NCBI GenBank assembly: GCA_008360955.1
Contig: LUCM01002214.1
Span: 8,721 to 72,720 of the forward strand
Length of the DNA: 64,000 nt
Source of the DNA: Fasciolopsis buskii
Lineage: Eukaryota > Platyhelminthes > Trematoda > Plagiorchiida > Fasciolidae
Direction: 5' to 3'
Both the position numbers and the translations under genes were made by a program. The notes beneath the pieces are model-generated. The model had not been told where the DNA came from. It was given only the letters and a program-made list of their open reading frames with translations, and searched no databases. Positions 45,721 through 56,929 of the stretch are shown in pieces. The first letter of the stretch is position 1, and each line of letters starts with the position of its first letter.

Positions 45721-47012
45721 ATGTGTGAAACAGCTGATTCGACAACTGGTTGTGGATCTTATTCGGATTTCCCTTCAACATGGGGTGCAGAACCAACGGA
45801 CACAGACGAGGATGTGTTGCTCTTCTTTGGAGTGTTTTTGGACAGAGCATTTATAATACTTTTCAGTTTAATGGTAGCATTCAAATTTAGTGAAGAAATT
45901 CGTTATTGGCTTCGCGGATATCTAATGGGACGGCGGTACCCATATGAGAAAGTGGCCGATTATTTGCGTGAAAGTAAGTCTCTCGAACTCTCATGTTCTG
46001 AGACGTTGTAGACTAAATCATGAAGAATCCTAAACAACGTTTACCCATTGTAAACATATCGGATAAATTTTCACGGTGAATTAATCATTTAAGGAAAAAT
46101 TGTTGATCAGACCGATCACAGGGTAGACGAAAGGTACAAAAGAAAAGTTTATGTTTACCGAATAAGGAGAAAATGTCCAACAACATATTCAATTGTGTGA
46201 CAAAAATGCGAAAGGCTTTTTACATGGACAATAAAATAAAGATGGTTGATCAATAAAAAGGAAGCAGCTAAACTCTGTAGGTATGACTAACGTTCCTGGG
46301 ATTAGTCATTTTCGAAACAAAACTGAACTGGATGTAATTAGGGAGTTTATTTATCCTCTTCGTTGGAAATGTACGCCATATTCTAGTTTGTATGATGAAT
46401 GTCCGGTTTGCTTGTACAACAACTGACCGGGGCCAGCAAAATCCACACGTCATTGGCGATGCTTAGTGTCCGGGACTGCACAGGGTACGCAGTTTAGTGG
46501 CTCGAATGAGATGAATGTATCTGATTGTCTGAGAAAAGTTCAGCTATCAAGTCCCACGCTAAAGGTCTCTGCAAACTGACGCTTCCCTCGTTAACACTAT
46601 TCTCCGAAGATGGTTCCTTGACAAGTGTTAATTACAGACGGTGGGTTCATGATGAAATGAGACTAAGCGCTCTTGCATATCTATGTAGCACTACATTTCT
46701 AAAGATTTTCTTCATCTATAGTGTTTGACCATGCACAGTTGCATGAAAACGTTCGGTGGCTAGACGTGAAAAAAAATACAGATAGTCGGAGACTAACTGG
46801 GTTGCAAAACGAACTACGAATTACGGTGAAAAGTCATCGTCAAGGAGAATTTCCGTGGAATGTGCTGGATTGCTTGAAAATGGTATTCTTCTTCATTAGG
46901 TTCTGTTGTGTTGTTTTCTATTCGACTATCTTTTCCGTAGAAAAAATCATTCTACAGAAATGCCGGGAAAAAATTGGCATTTAGATTTTCAATGATTACA
47001 TTGTTTCTATAA
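45721..47012 (+). CDS. Small membrane protein, gene A (three exons)
   Basis: Exon 1 (45721-45973) runs from ATG to A before GTAAGT. Exon 2 (46722-46882) follows TTCTTCATCTATAG and precedes GTATTC. Exon 3 (46941-47012) follows CTTTTCCGTAG and ends TAA. The introns are 748 and 58 nt and both joins keep phase, giving about 161 residues. Residues 1-31 are short, acidic and Cys-containing; 32-54 are hydrophobic (probable membrane helix, with a conserved Asp at 41); 55-84 form a basic, aromatic tail (KFSEEIRYWLR, GRRYPYEKVADYL). Exon 2 adds a charged, helical-looking stretch including NTDSRRLTGLQNELRIT. No signal peptide or known family recognised. The start could lie further upstream. Confidence 0.62.
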
Positions 47013-47042
47013 TGACACTGTCTGTCCTAATGGATAACTCAC

Positions 47043-47194
47043 ATCCCGCGACATCACGGATTGCCACTGACTACTCATAGATTTTGAGAGTAATCCTTGC
47101 TTTCTCCATTTCACAAATCCATAAACCGATTGTACGACTACCGATTGAAACAGCGATAAGGCAGGAGTGTTTTGTCTACTTCGATCCCCCGTAC
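47043..47194 (-). CDS. Exon candidate facing gene A
   Basis: Minus strand: acceptor TGCATCTACAG, frame TGDRSRQNTPALSLFQSVVV and then FVKWRKQGLLSKSMSSQWQS, donor GAT then GTGAGT. It lies 31 nt beyond the stop of gene A, so it would overlap that gene's 3' untranslated region. Unrecognised. Confidence 0.28.
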
Positions 47195-47445
47195 CTGTAG
47201 ATGCAATCAATCCTGGGTGGATTAGTATTCTAACCTGGTTAGTAGCAATATATCTGAGTGGACAGTTTGCTAGTGCTCAGATCGTGCAAACTGTCAAAAT
47301 ACGATGCAAGCGCCTTGCACCAATCAAGTGTTGTTGCAATGGCCTGGAAATAACGTAACAATAACGCATTACGAGCCCTCTAGGGAAAACAAAGTAAGAT
47401 TCATTCACAACATTATGATGCATGTATTGTTAAAAATTTAGCATC

Positions 47446-47451
47446 AATAAA
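47446..47451 (+). promoter_or_regulatory. Candidate poly(A) signal AATAAA
   Basis: First clear AATAAA downstream of the gene A stop, about 435 nt away. Confidence 0.35.
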
Positions 47452-47459
47452 CAGTGACC

Positions 47460-50085
47460 AGCAAATGGCTTATCATCACTGTTCAGTAATTTTTGCTCGT
47501 TTCGATATGGTTTCTAGCACCTTCGTTATGAATTTCACTCATAATTCAAGAAACTTCAGAATGGGTATGTCAGTATCGATTAGTTGGTCATCTTATTTAA
47601 TTATTACATGAGGAAGTGAAACAACAATTGGACGGGGTTGAAATTCAAGTGGTGATATGACTTTATACGAAAGCTACTCTGGATCTTAGTTTGGTTTCAC
47701 GCAATTTACATCAGACTGAAAGGAAAACATTCCACTCAGGATAACACATTTACTAAATTCTGCTGCAGTAAAGCATCAAACTTCTTTCGGAGATGTTTTT
47801 GCTTTTTTATATTGTCTGTTTTCTTAGAATCAAGGCAGTAATCCTAACAACACAAAGACAAAATTTCTGGTTTACACAGTGAGCTGTCTTTCAATCCGTT
47901 TGTAAGATTTTTCTTATTTTATTCGTGTAAAATTATAGAACTCGGATGAAAACTACAAAACGGAAATACGGATTCGAATAATTTCCTTACAGAGGTATCC
48001 ATTTTGTAGGAGGTCTGCGGGCCAACACGTCGCATGCATCATACAGCCAGGTTAAGGCACTCTCGTTTTTCTGCTAGTGAGCAGGAAAATTGTTCCGTTT
48101 TCTTGCGTGTTCAGTCCATGCTCCAAATCAGATGGCACTTGGAGCGTTTAAACATTGTTCTACTCTTTCCGGACAATGGCGCATAGAAATATCGGTAAAA
48201 ACCTGCGTCAGGAATAAAAAAGACCATCTGTCGTAAACGTTAATGTGTGATGGTCTTCAGATGTGACCCATTTCTCTTCCACGAAAGACATGCTCTTGGC
48301 ATGGTCTGACCGTTTAATGTTATCTAAATAGTGACCTTGTTTAGTTTAGAACGGTGGAAATGTCTAAACATAAAAAATCTAAAATGACCGAAGATTTCAA
48401 ATCACTTTACTGTCCTTGCATTGTGGTACCAAAAGATTTCGGTGTTTCTTAGCTGACGGTTTCACGTAATCGACTAACAGAGGAACCTTTTTAATCCGTC
48501 AAAAATGATGATACCTAATATCCACAGGTACTATATATACATACATGTATATATATATATATATATATGCAGGCAAGCTTTAATTGACCCGGGAATGTCA
48601 GCTTCTTATTGTGTTCACTAGTGCGGCCGGAATGCCGCATAGACAAATGGTGGGAGCTAAGCAAGACGTTGTGTAGCTTGGCGAACCATGGAATTCAATA
48701 TCAAACCGCAGTCCTATCAGTGAGGCCTAGAACAAATTACGGTGAGTACTGTCATTCGTCTGTTGACTGCGGCACCAGAGAGATATAGTTGCTTGTCTGC
48801 CGAGGTTCCACGTAAGTGAATAAAATAATCAGTCAGTTGCTCACACGGGAACAAATATTCGAACTCATTTATTGCTAGGTGAAGTGTGCAAGGGACTTTC
48901 TAAAAGACTGTAGATGGTATAATGGCTGATGGGTAGTAAAATCGACCGTTTGATGTTCAATCAAGAAATTCAAAATGACAAGCAATACTCACGACGAAAA
49001 GCCTAGTGGTCTTCATCGAACTGCACTCATTGAATGGGATGCAGACGAAATAGTTGGGAAAGCTATTCAACGTCCGCAATAAATCGTGAGACAGTTAGCT
49101 CAAGACTGTGGCGTTATTTGTGCCTCCATCAATTGCCTTTCGAAGGAGCGTGACATTTGACAGTTCTCTGAACTCCAAACTGACGAAATGAAGTGCACCG
49201 ATTTTATTGTGAAAGAATCATTTGGTTCCCGGTTTCCACTCGAAAAGGACACACGTTTTTGACTCTATTCACCGAGGAAGCAATTCTCTTGTTTCTGTGA
49301 TTTGAATGGGTCCTTGTCAATCCCGATCACGCACTGAATCGAAAGTACAATCGGACTAATCATTAAATTGAAATGATCTGACATGAAAAGACACATTTGT
49401 TAATTTTCACAAACATTTCACTGTTCACCAGAATATGATAAGTTATTCGTATCTAGCATAAACCAAGGTAATTTCATTTACATTCATGACAATCTCAAAA
49501 TAACATGGGAGTTTCTAGTCCTGTAAAAATTTATATGACATTCAGTCGCATTTCGATCTGTTCATTCGCTTTTCTACCCAAGTTAGCCATTTTCTGATTT
49601 TGGTCGTGTTATTTGATATCCTTGTTTCAGAGTCATTTTAACATTTCATTAGTTCATTTGTTCTGCTTTGAACGTGATCCTTGTATGAGCCTCATGATGT
49701 AAAGAAATACGTCGGTTTGCCATGGGGTCATTCGAATGCTTTACAGTACCCGATATGATGCAGTTTTGTTGCTAATCTCCACTGACCGACTGAATTTCAC
49801 CCAGCCGTCAATCCTGGTGATTTTTTATTGTTACAAAACGACTGCAGTTCGATATGCGCGTAGTGGATCGGTTCCCTTGCTCATTCAGGCGACAGCCAGA
49901 CGATTCTCGTCTGATGAAACCATCCTGTTCTACCTACTTGGTATGTTTGTGCAAATGTCCCTATAGATTCATTTCTTTTCAGCTTTGTCATAGAGGATTC
50001 TCTGGTCTAGTCTTTTAGTTGGTAGAGTCGAACTCCTCCCAAAGAACAGAGCTCTGAAGTCAGGTATACCGATCATATGACGATG
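47460..50085. other. Anonymous DNA with a (TA)n run
   Basis: A (TA)n run with flanking TACATG occupies about 48530-48570. No gene recognised. Confidence 0.4.
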
Positions 50086-50089
50086 TACG

Positions 50090-50885
50090 AGCGAATCAAC
50101 GAGCTGGAGACCACTTGGCGATTAGGGTATCCTGTTACGGTGTTTACTTTGCACCTTAAAAATGCAGGGCATTTCTTCAAGTCTAGAGGGAGTCTGCATC
50201 CAATCGCACCCTTTATGATGAGATGCTCAACAGATTCAAGTACTTCGTGAATCTGACCATACCTGGCGGCACTGGTCGGGAACAGGTTGCGTCACAAATT
50301 GCGAAACCCCCTGCAGCTTTCACTTATGGCACTAACGTGACATCCGGCCCTCTCCCAGGGGAAGGTCGCACAATACCACAATTCGGAGTGTTCTGCTTCA
50401 CGGTTATGAGACCTAGCCCATCCACGTTGATGATGCCCAGCCACTTTCTATTTTCGACCACCCATTGTCTCCGAAGCATTGGTCGTGCTGGTTGGGAATA
50501 TCGGGTGAGCAATGACGAGATGCGTGATCGTGTGTTGGGTGCAGATAGTCGTCCTCTGACTGAGCTAACTGTTCTGCGTTGCCTTCCGTGACGTGGACAC
50601 TTGTTGTGCATGCCTGCTCATCGTCTACATTTTCGTGCTCTTTTTGCACGTGCTGAGCGAGGCTGGAAGAGGCGATGTGGCGGTCAGGCTATGAATTGAC
50701 GTGAAGGTATGACGAAGTTAGGTTCGGATTTGACCTCGGTTGGTGTTTCGCGCCTCGCTGATCGGGGTCCGAGAGATGACTATTGCTGTTGGTTGGAATG
50801 GGTGAGAGATATGACTAAGACGCGAAGTGAGTGGTGCGAATACTGTGTGACCTGTCTGTGGAACTCCTACCCCTTAAAAATGCTA
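50090..50885 (+). pseudogene. RTE remnant: reverse transcriptase C-terminal part
   Basis: Translation gives MLNRFKYFVNLTIPGGTGRE, HCLRSIGRAGWEYRVSNDEM and RDRVLGADSRPLTELTVLRC, then in another frame VGVSRLADRGPRDDYCCWLE to the C-terminus. The order fits a 5'-truncated RTE copy. Its last 110 bp are about 95% identical to the tail at 16695-16815. It ends roughly 70-75 bp before the conserved 5' flank of gene B. Confidence 0.85.
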
Positions 50886-51022
50886 ATATACACATATATA
50901 TCTATATTTGATGGTCGGATATTTCACATTAGTTTGCAACGGGTTGATCGTCTACCTATCGATCGGTTTATTCGTCACGTGAGTTGCAATATATAAGCCA
51001 AAGTCCACTGCACTTAAATCAC

Positions 51023-51275
51023 ATGTGCGAAAGAACTGATATCGCAGATGATTGTGGAGATTACTCTGATTTCCCACCCAACTGGGGATATGAAGAATTG
51101 GAATCAGACGAGTTGATACTTCTCTTTATTGGCATTGTCTTGGATATGATGCTGTTCGCATTTTGCACGATCATCGTGGCGTTCAAGTTTGGTGAAGAAA
51201 TTCGTTGTTGGCTTCGTACACGTCTAATGGGACGGCAGTACCCGTACGAGAAAGTGGCTGATTATCTGCGCGGAA
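51023..51275 (+). CDS. Membrane protein gene B, exon 1 (paralogue of A)
   Basis: Equal in length (253 nt) and end phase to exon 1 of gene A, with the same donor (GTAAGT at 51276). The tail motif is shared (KFGEEIRCWLR, GRQYPYEKVADYL), as are Trp-21, Asp-41 and the acidic N-terminus, but 29 of the first 51 residues differ. The hydrophobic segment is ILLFIGIVLDMMLFAFCTII. No stop or frameshift interrupts it, so it is not obviously dead. I found no counterpart of exons 2 and 3 downstream, where a CR1 fragment sits, so the copy may be partial or use other exons. Confidence 0.55.
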
Positions 51276-51490
51276 GTAAGTCTCTTGAACTTTCATATTC
51301 TAAGACGTTGTAGACCAAATCATGAAGAACCTTAAATAACGGTTACCCATTGTAAACATATCGGGTACATTTTCACGGTGGATTAATCATTTAAGAAAAA
51401 ATTGTTGACCAGACCGATCACAGGGTAGACGAAAGGTACGGTTACCGAATAGGGGGAAAATATTGTATGTGACAAAATTGAGAAAGGCTT
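51276..51490 (+). repeat. Conserved intron block shared by genes A and B
   Basis: The first 164 nt after the donor differ from gene A (45974 onward) at about 14 places, roughly 91% identity. Weaker similarity with indels continues to about 51490. Confidence 0.65.
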
Positions 51491-51989
51491 CTCAAACTGC
51501 GCTCAGATTGTTGCAATAGACCGTACAGCAAATGAGAATGATGAATAAATGGGCTTGATCTGCTCTGCTTTCTACGAGATCCACCGCTAATCTGCTGGCT
51601 GATGTCACACAATCGTGGCCGGCCGTATGCGGTAATTTAGGCGAAAAAAAAAACGTGGTTCCACTCCCTTTCTCCAAGGTCTTCGACCCAATTTGGCACG
51701 GGTACTTGTGATGGGAGAAATAATCACAACCTGTTTACACAGGGTGTGTCTGGGTCTGACTTCTGTTTAGCTCTAAAATCCTAAGGCACCTGGTGTTCGG
51801 CTCCAGGACCCTCGACCAAGTCACGTGATGCCATCGCCAAGCTGTCCGAGGTGGCCTTCGCTAAATGTTCAAATACCCTGGAGTGAAAAATGCGGTTGGG
51901 CCCGTAGACCTCGATGCATACCCTACAGGCCCACTGGTGAAACTAGTTCCGCTCGGGTTACCTCCACATGTTTTACAGAGTGGGGTCAT

Positions 51990-52242
51990 GTGTTATCGAA
52001 ACGGTTTGAAACTGGAGCAAAACGAAAAGCCTTAGACGCTCATCCCAAAGCGAACATACACACAAACGTTAGATTTGCTCGCTTGTAACATTCGCACTAG
52101 ACAACGAAGTCCCCGTGTCAGTCACATTTGAGTCCCCTGGTCCAACGGAATCCGAAATACCCGAGTGATTTGTGCATGTTTACGTTGGGGGTGAAAGATT
52201 AAGAATTTTCGTTTTGCTCCAGTTTCAAACTGTTTTCGGTTA
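51990..52242. repeat. Inverted repeat, arms about 75 bp
   Basis: 51990-52068 and the reverse complement of 52167-52242 share GTTTGAAACTGGAGCAAAAC then GAAAA, and a later AAGCGAACAT/AACGTAAACAT stretch. Each arm read outward to inward encodes FETGAKRK. The spacer is about 100 bp. Unassigned foldback structure. Confidence 0.55.
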
Positions 52243-52317
52243 TCTTGGCCTGAAATTATACATTGAACATTAAGTTTCCCTAACAAGCGAATCATCCCAT
52301 CTCCACCCGAGTTCATG

Positions 52318-53236
52318 ATGTTCTGTCTCAGTCAGATCCTATAAATTTTGGTGTTGTCTGAAGTTCCTTTCAACAAAGTCCACTCATCTGCCGATGATGC
52401 CACTATCCATTAATCGATTTCTTACCGCAATCTCCGGCATGGAAACACCAACACTGGTCGCTATTGCAATGCTGTTAGTGTGGTGGCGAATTTCGACTGT
52501 GAACATATCTCCTTCTGGAGTCCCAGTAATCATGTTGATTTCATTACTGTGAAAACTTTACTTCTTTCTGGTTCCAGTAGACACCATTCATTCTGTCAGC
52601 ATCTGCGTTGTGATTCAAATGATCTCCGTGCCATAGGTTCTAACTTTGTTTTTGACCTATCCATACTCTCTTCGTTATGCCTGTCCCGTTACATATCACA
52701 CCTCGTTTGCCATGCTGCGCATAAAGTTGGTTTTCTATCTCGCACCAACCGTTTCTTCACTCATGCCCATCCATCGTACAAAGCTCAAATCCGAACTCCA
52801 AACTAGGATACGGTAATCACGTGTGGTTGTGCAAGCTTTGTTTACTTTTCTTTTTCTGGTTGATCGGATCTAACGCAAAATTATCCCGGTGACCAAAGGC
52901 CCATCCTTAACATTAATCATGCAGTCATTTGACCATTGTCAGGCGGTTATTCCACTATTCCTCTTCCGTTATTTTAGCTTTTGTTCTTCTTTGGTACCTG
53001 TTTTTTTCAGTTCCTATACCTTTAACCTTCGCCCCACCTACCTACACCTCATGTTTAGACTTCTAACCGTCTTTGCCAAATTTCTGATCCGAAGTGTCCT
53101 ACTTCTCTCTTTCATTCTTTTATTTTCCGAGAACTGTGAAATTATGGGATGCCGCTCTCCTCAAGCTGTTCTCTCTTCAAAAAGCAGTGTCAACAAGCTA
53201 AGTCTCACATCAAAGTTTCTCGAGATCCCTTTTTAA
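52318..53236 (+). pseudogene. CR1-type LINE fragment, reverse transcriptase 3' part
   Basis: Translation in successive frames gives Ser-Ala-Asp-Asp-Ala-Thr-Ile-His (catalytic Asp-Asp), NHVDFITVKTLLLS, the thumb motif AAHKVGFLSRTNRFF with YKAQIRT and YGNHVW, and near the end TVKLWDAALLKLFSLQKAVS, in the order of CR1/jockey-like LINEs. Stops and frame changes are frequent. There is no endonuclease, so the copy is 5'-truncated. This is a different LINE class from the RTE copies elsewhere in the window. Confidence 0.8.
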
Positions 53237-53374
53237 TGTATGTCCTTTGGTTTCGGGGCTTGTTTGTTATACTGTCATTCACTTCATGTGTAACGAAAAA
53301 ACCACACACAACAAGACAGTTGGTCTGTGGTCAACGAGCAAAACGTTCAAAAAATCCTACTCTATTCTAGTTCA

Positions 53375-54235
53375 ACGCCGCTTCTAAAGTTTGAATCCTA
53401 GTACTCAATACCTTATGCCTAACCTCTGAGTAGCTCACACAATTCGTCAACCATATTCTATCATTATCATAAAAGTCTTTGCATATCTCTTGCAGCCACG
53501 TTTGGGAGTCATGCATAAAGACCGATCTCTTTGTAAATGTGCAAAATCAACCGTTGATCGATAAGCGGACTTAAGGCCAATGTCACAGATGAATCAAATT
53601 GCCGAAAGCTAATCGAGCACTTCATCAGATCTGTGACCACTAGGTGAGATTGAACCACTCAAGCAGTCAGACTTATCTACTTCACCATATTTTTACCTTA
53701 AAACGGCAAGGTTTGCTTTCAACTCAGTCGATTCCAGCAACAGCATTCTGAACGTTGAAGGTACAAAATGCATACCAAACACAATTATATCATCCTTCAG
53801 ACAACGGCAGAAAATTCGTACCTCATTTGACCAGGACTGTCCAATAAATAACACTGTGTGGTCAATTGTAGAAAAAAATTGCTGTAAAATTTGCTAGTGG
53901 AAGGATCAGTAACGAAAAAACTCGCCCCTCTGTTGACTGGGAAGCAAACAGTCGTTCAGCTGTCAAACCAGCAGCATATATGAAATTGTTTGTCTAGTAA
54001 CAATAATGAAAAGCGGTTCAAATCTATGCGTCTTTAGCGTCAACCAAATGCTGAATTTTTTGCTTGAAGTTCTAGTATACAGTTCGTTGGGTTCGTCGGC
54101 TTTCTAGTAAGATCGGTGTGGTCGGATCAGAGGTGCAAAATGATTGTATTTGAGAACTGACAGTAAGCGTATTATGACCAAAATATGATTGAATATTCCT
54201 GACATCAGGACTGCGGTTGTGTATTCGTGCGAGAA
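53375..54235. other. Anonymous DNA
   Basis: Nothing recognised. Confidence 0.35.
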
Positions 54236-54239
54236 TAAT

Positions 54240-54760
54240 TTCACCGATATTTGCTCAGACAAAAAACTGTCTAACTTAGTGCAAGAAGTGGACCATGTTT
54301 TCCGTTAAGTGAGGATCTGAGTAAATTACAATTTTTCCTCGATCTTTTAAATGATAATGTAGATATGTTTGGAATGCGTGCTACAACTTCAAAGTCTAGA
54401 ATGGTGTAGCAGGATCGAGTTAATTCGAAGACAAATCGAGTTCGTGCGGAAGAACAACTGAGTGAAATAGATAGGTCAATTTACTTGCGTAGTGAAATCA
54501 CACGTGGTGTTCGTATGTTGGATGAAGTGACTTCGAGTATACTGATGGCTCGATTGGTAGCTACCAGTTTTGGAGCATCCAAGGTGTTAGCCCGATAGTC
54601 AGTTAGAGATCAAAGGTTGGGTATGCACAACGCCAGTGAAGTCACTACTGTTATACGACTCAGAAACATGACTGTTTTGGACGGAAGATGCACGCAGACT
54701 TTCAATGTTTGAACACAATTTTCAGGAAGGGGTCACGGCGACGAGTGGATTCGACCAAGC
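54240..54760 (+). pseudogene. RTE remnant, reverse transcriptase late region
   Basis: Across frames: a Phe-Gly-Met-Arg start, EQLSEIDR, RSEITRGVRMLDEV, and Leu-Leu-Tyr-Asp-Ser-Glu-Thr near 54655. These match 42.96-43.33 kb in the other remnant. Many stops; old. Confidence 0.65.
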
Positions 54761-54924
54761 GATCTCCTGGTTGAAACGATCTGATGTGGACGGATTGAAT
54801 TTAGCCGGCTAATGCAAAAAAAGAATTCTGCCTATGAAATCGAACACCAATTGTTCGAAACTTTCAGGCGACCACCGTCCCTATGATATACAACCTACTG
54901 CAGACAATCACATTATTTGGTACG

Positions 54925-55195
54925 TGTTAGTAGTAGGAGATTGAATGTTTACATGAAATAACTTGCCATGTGATATCATTGCTCAACTCACCATAAAGAA
55001 ACCGTGGAAGCACTGAACAGCTGTTCCATCCTTGTTAGGAATCATCAGCAATGCATATCCACCGCACCCGAACTGGGACGCGAACCCGGGACGAACGATT
55101 GTGAGTCAAACGCCTTAGCTATTACGCTACCGGGCAGGCTCTGAACGGTTTTTGGAATTTCACCACATGATGTTGCACCTATCCATTACTGTTCA
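54925..55195 (-). mobile_element. SINE family B, copy 5
   Basis: Minus strand: head CCCGGTAGCGTAATAGCTAA, B box GGGTTCGCGTCCCAG, body ACAGCTGTTCAGTGCTTCCA, and the family end CATTCAATCTCCTACTACTA. Adjoins the preceding RTE remnant. Confidence 0.8.
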
Positions 55196-55397
55196 AAGTC
55201 ATTCTTTTGGTTTTCTAACCCTAGGGTCTCCGGTCGTAAATCATCACTATCACAAAACGAAATCGACAAAACTTCGGCTTTGGTAATGATGTTGATCTAA
55301 GTATATCATCCACATGGACTGGAATGATAAAAGAAAAGTTCTCTTTTCTTTGTTTTTCGTTTCCCACAATCCAATCGCCAATTGGAATCCATACAAG

Positions 55398-55780
55398 CTG
55401 ATCTAACCGGGCCTGCCGGGCAAGGTTCCGAAACGGCTGGCGAAGAACAAACTTCTTTGGCCACAATGGAAGCCACGGGTGAAGCTGTCGAGACAAGCAT
55501 CGAGGGGAAAGAATTGGACAAAATAGATGCAAAATCTGCCGAGTTGCGCAGTAAGTTAATTGCATGCAAATCAGATTTGCATTCACGACGAAATTTGTTT
55601 TCACAAGATCCTGATCAGAATTATTTTTCTTATCCTCTGCATGACTTCACTCGCACGAATAACTTGAACGATTTGATCGAACAGAGAAGCAACAAGAATT
55701 GGATCAGGGCGTGTCAGGTCGACGATTCCTAACCGAAACTCAGGCTGCCATGGCTAGATTTGAGGTTCGCCGGAAAAGAA
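55398..55780 (+). CDS. Unrecognised gene, two in-phase exons
   Basis: Exon a (about 55398-55550) lies after a pyrimidine-rich tract and is acidic: GQGSETAGEEQTSLATMEAT and then DKIDAKSAELR, ending CGCA before GTAAGT. Exon b (55685-55780) follows GAACAG and reads KQQELDQGVSGRRFLTETQA then MARFEVRRKR, ending before a second GTAAGT. Exon a leaves one base and exon b starts with two, so the phase matches. Composition shifts from acidic to basic helix, as in a coiled-coil or nuclear protein. Start and end lie outside these exons. The longer single frame across the 134-nt intron is probably read-through. Confidence 0.45.
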
Positions 55781-55850
55781 GTAAGTGTGAACTGAGACTT
55801 CACAGTTTGTACGGTTTTTTTTAAAAAAAAATTGATTGGTGTCATTCGAG

Positions 55851-56003
55851 AACACGATGTCATCGTCTATTGGTGATACAAGCTTCGGTGAAAAAAGTCA
55901 GACAAATGGGGTTCACGGTTCCGAATTACTGACTGGTTGGTCGAATCTCCCTGTTTCAGATAATCCGAGAAAGCAAGTGCTACGCTCTAAGACGCAAATA
56001 ATG
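55851..56003 (+). CDS. Exon candidate
   Basis: Acceptor-like ATTCGAG and donor ATG then GTGAAT enclose a frame containing SSSIGDTSFGEKSQTNGVHG and SDNPRKQVLRSKTQ. Its phase does not match exon b upstream, so either the borders are wrong or it is not part of that gene. Confidence 0.25.
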
Positions 56004-56135
56004 GTGAATCCTTGTAAAATCATAATATCGTTGATACGACTGAATTCACAAAAGCTTTCAGTCGAATAATCAATAATTCTCAAGGTCATTTCAAATAACA
56101 CCCAGGAGTTGGAAATTAAAATGAAAGTTACACTA

Positions 56136-56420
56136 GGTACAGTTCTAGGGATCTGCCCGGTCACTCTATCGACCAAATTCGTGATAACTGGATTCGGATT
56201 GGATTTAATGACGAAGATGTAACTGTGATAACCGGTATTTCGAGAATCCCAGACCGAAATCGGATACTCCAAATGTCCAACAATCTGTTAATTAAAGATT
56301 TTTTACCTTTTTCCGATGAAACAAGTGAATATTATAGAAAAATTAGAATTCGGAATAAGCTTTCCTTTAACCATGAGGACATTTTTAAAGTTACTTTTTT
56401 AGCTATCTCAACTAACTAAT
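56136..56420 (+). CDS. Exon candidate with a Myb/SANT-like helix
   Basis: The frame reads RDLPGHSIDQIRDNWIRIGF, then NDEDVTVITGISRIPDRNRI and onward to a stop at 56420. Gly-His-Ser-Ile-Asp-Gln-Ile-Arg-Asp-Asn-Trp resembles the third helix of Myb/SANT repeats (Gly-Arg-Ser/Thr ... Ile/Cys-Arg ... Trp). Only one helix is visible, so this is suggestive only. The exon may end earlier, at GTGAAT near 56328. It could be a later exon of the gene at 55.4 kb. Confidence 0.3.
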
Positions 56421-56929
56421 CATATATAAAAATAAACATTTTTTTACAAGCTGTTCCGTATTATTATTTGCTCGCGTATTGCTTGCTAACTTACAAGTGG
56501 TCAGTCTTTTTGTTGTTTTGTTGCATGAGCATGCAAATACTTGGTTGTAGGATGCATGATCATGCAGATCTATAAAAAAAAATATCGGCCTAGACAATTA
56601 CAAAAGCGAAAAGTCGTAGACCCGATCTGTGTGTAATTCGCTAGTGGAAACCAGTAAGGATACGAAGAATGCGTTGCGTAATTTCCTCCATTCGGTCCTG
56701 GGGACTGACCATTTTAGGAAATTTGGACATAACGATCAAAATTTGCACCGCAGCACCCCCCCGGCGTCCGTTTTGTATCCGAGCCTTTTCATTTTTCAAG
56801 TGAAATCACATTTTTTAAAACAATTTGTGAGATTCAATCTAAATTCTAATACAAATTTTCCACTCAAAGAAAATGTTATACAGTTCAGTTTGGGGGAAAA
56901 CACGAAATTACTCTTCATCTAATATTAAC

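Noticed and set aside
45721..45973. KCNE-type potassium-channel subunit
   Set aside because: Size and single span fit, but the conserved KCNE juxtamembrane pattern is not present.
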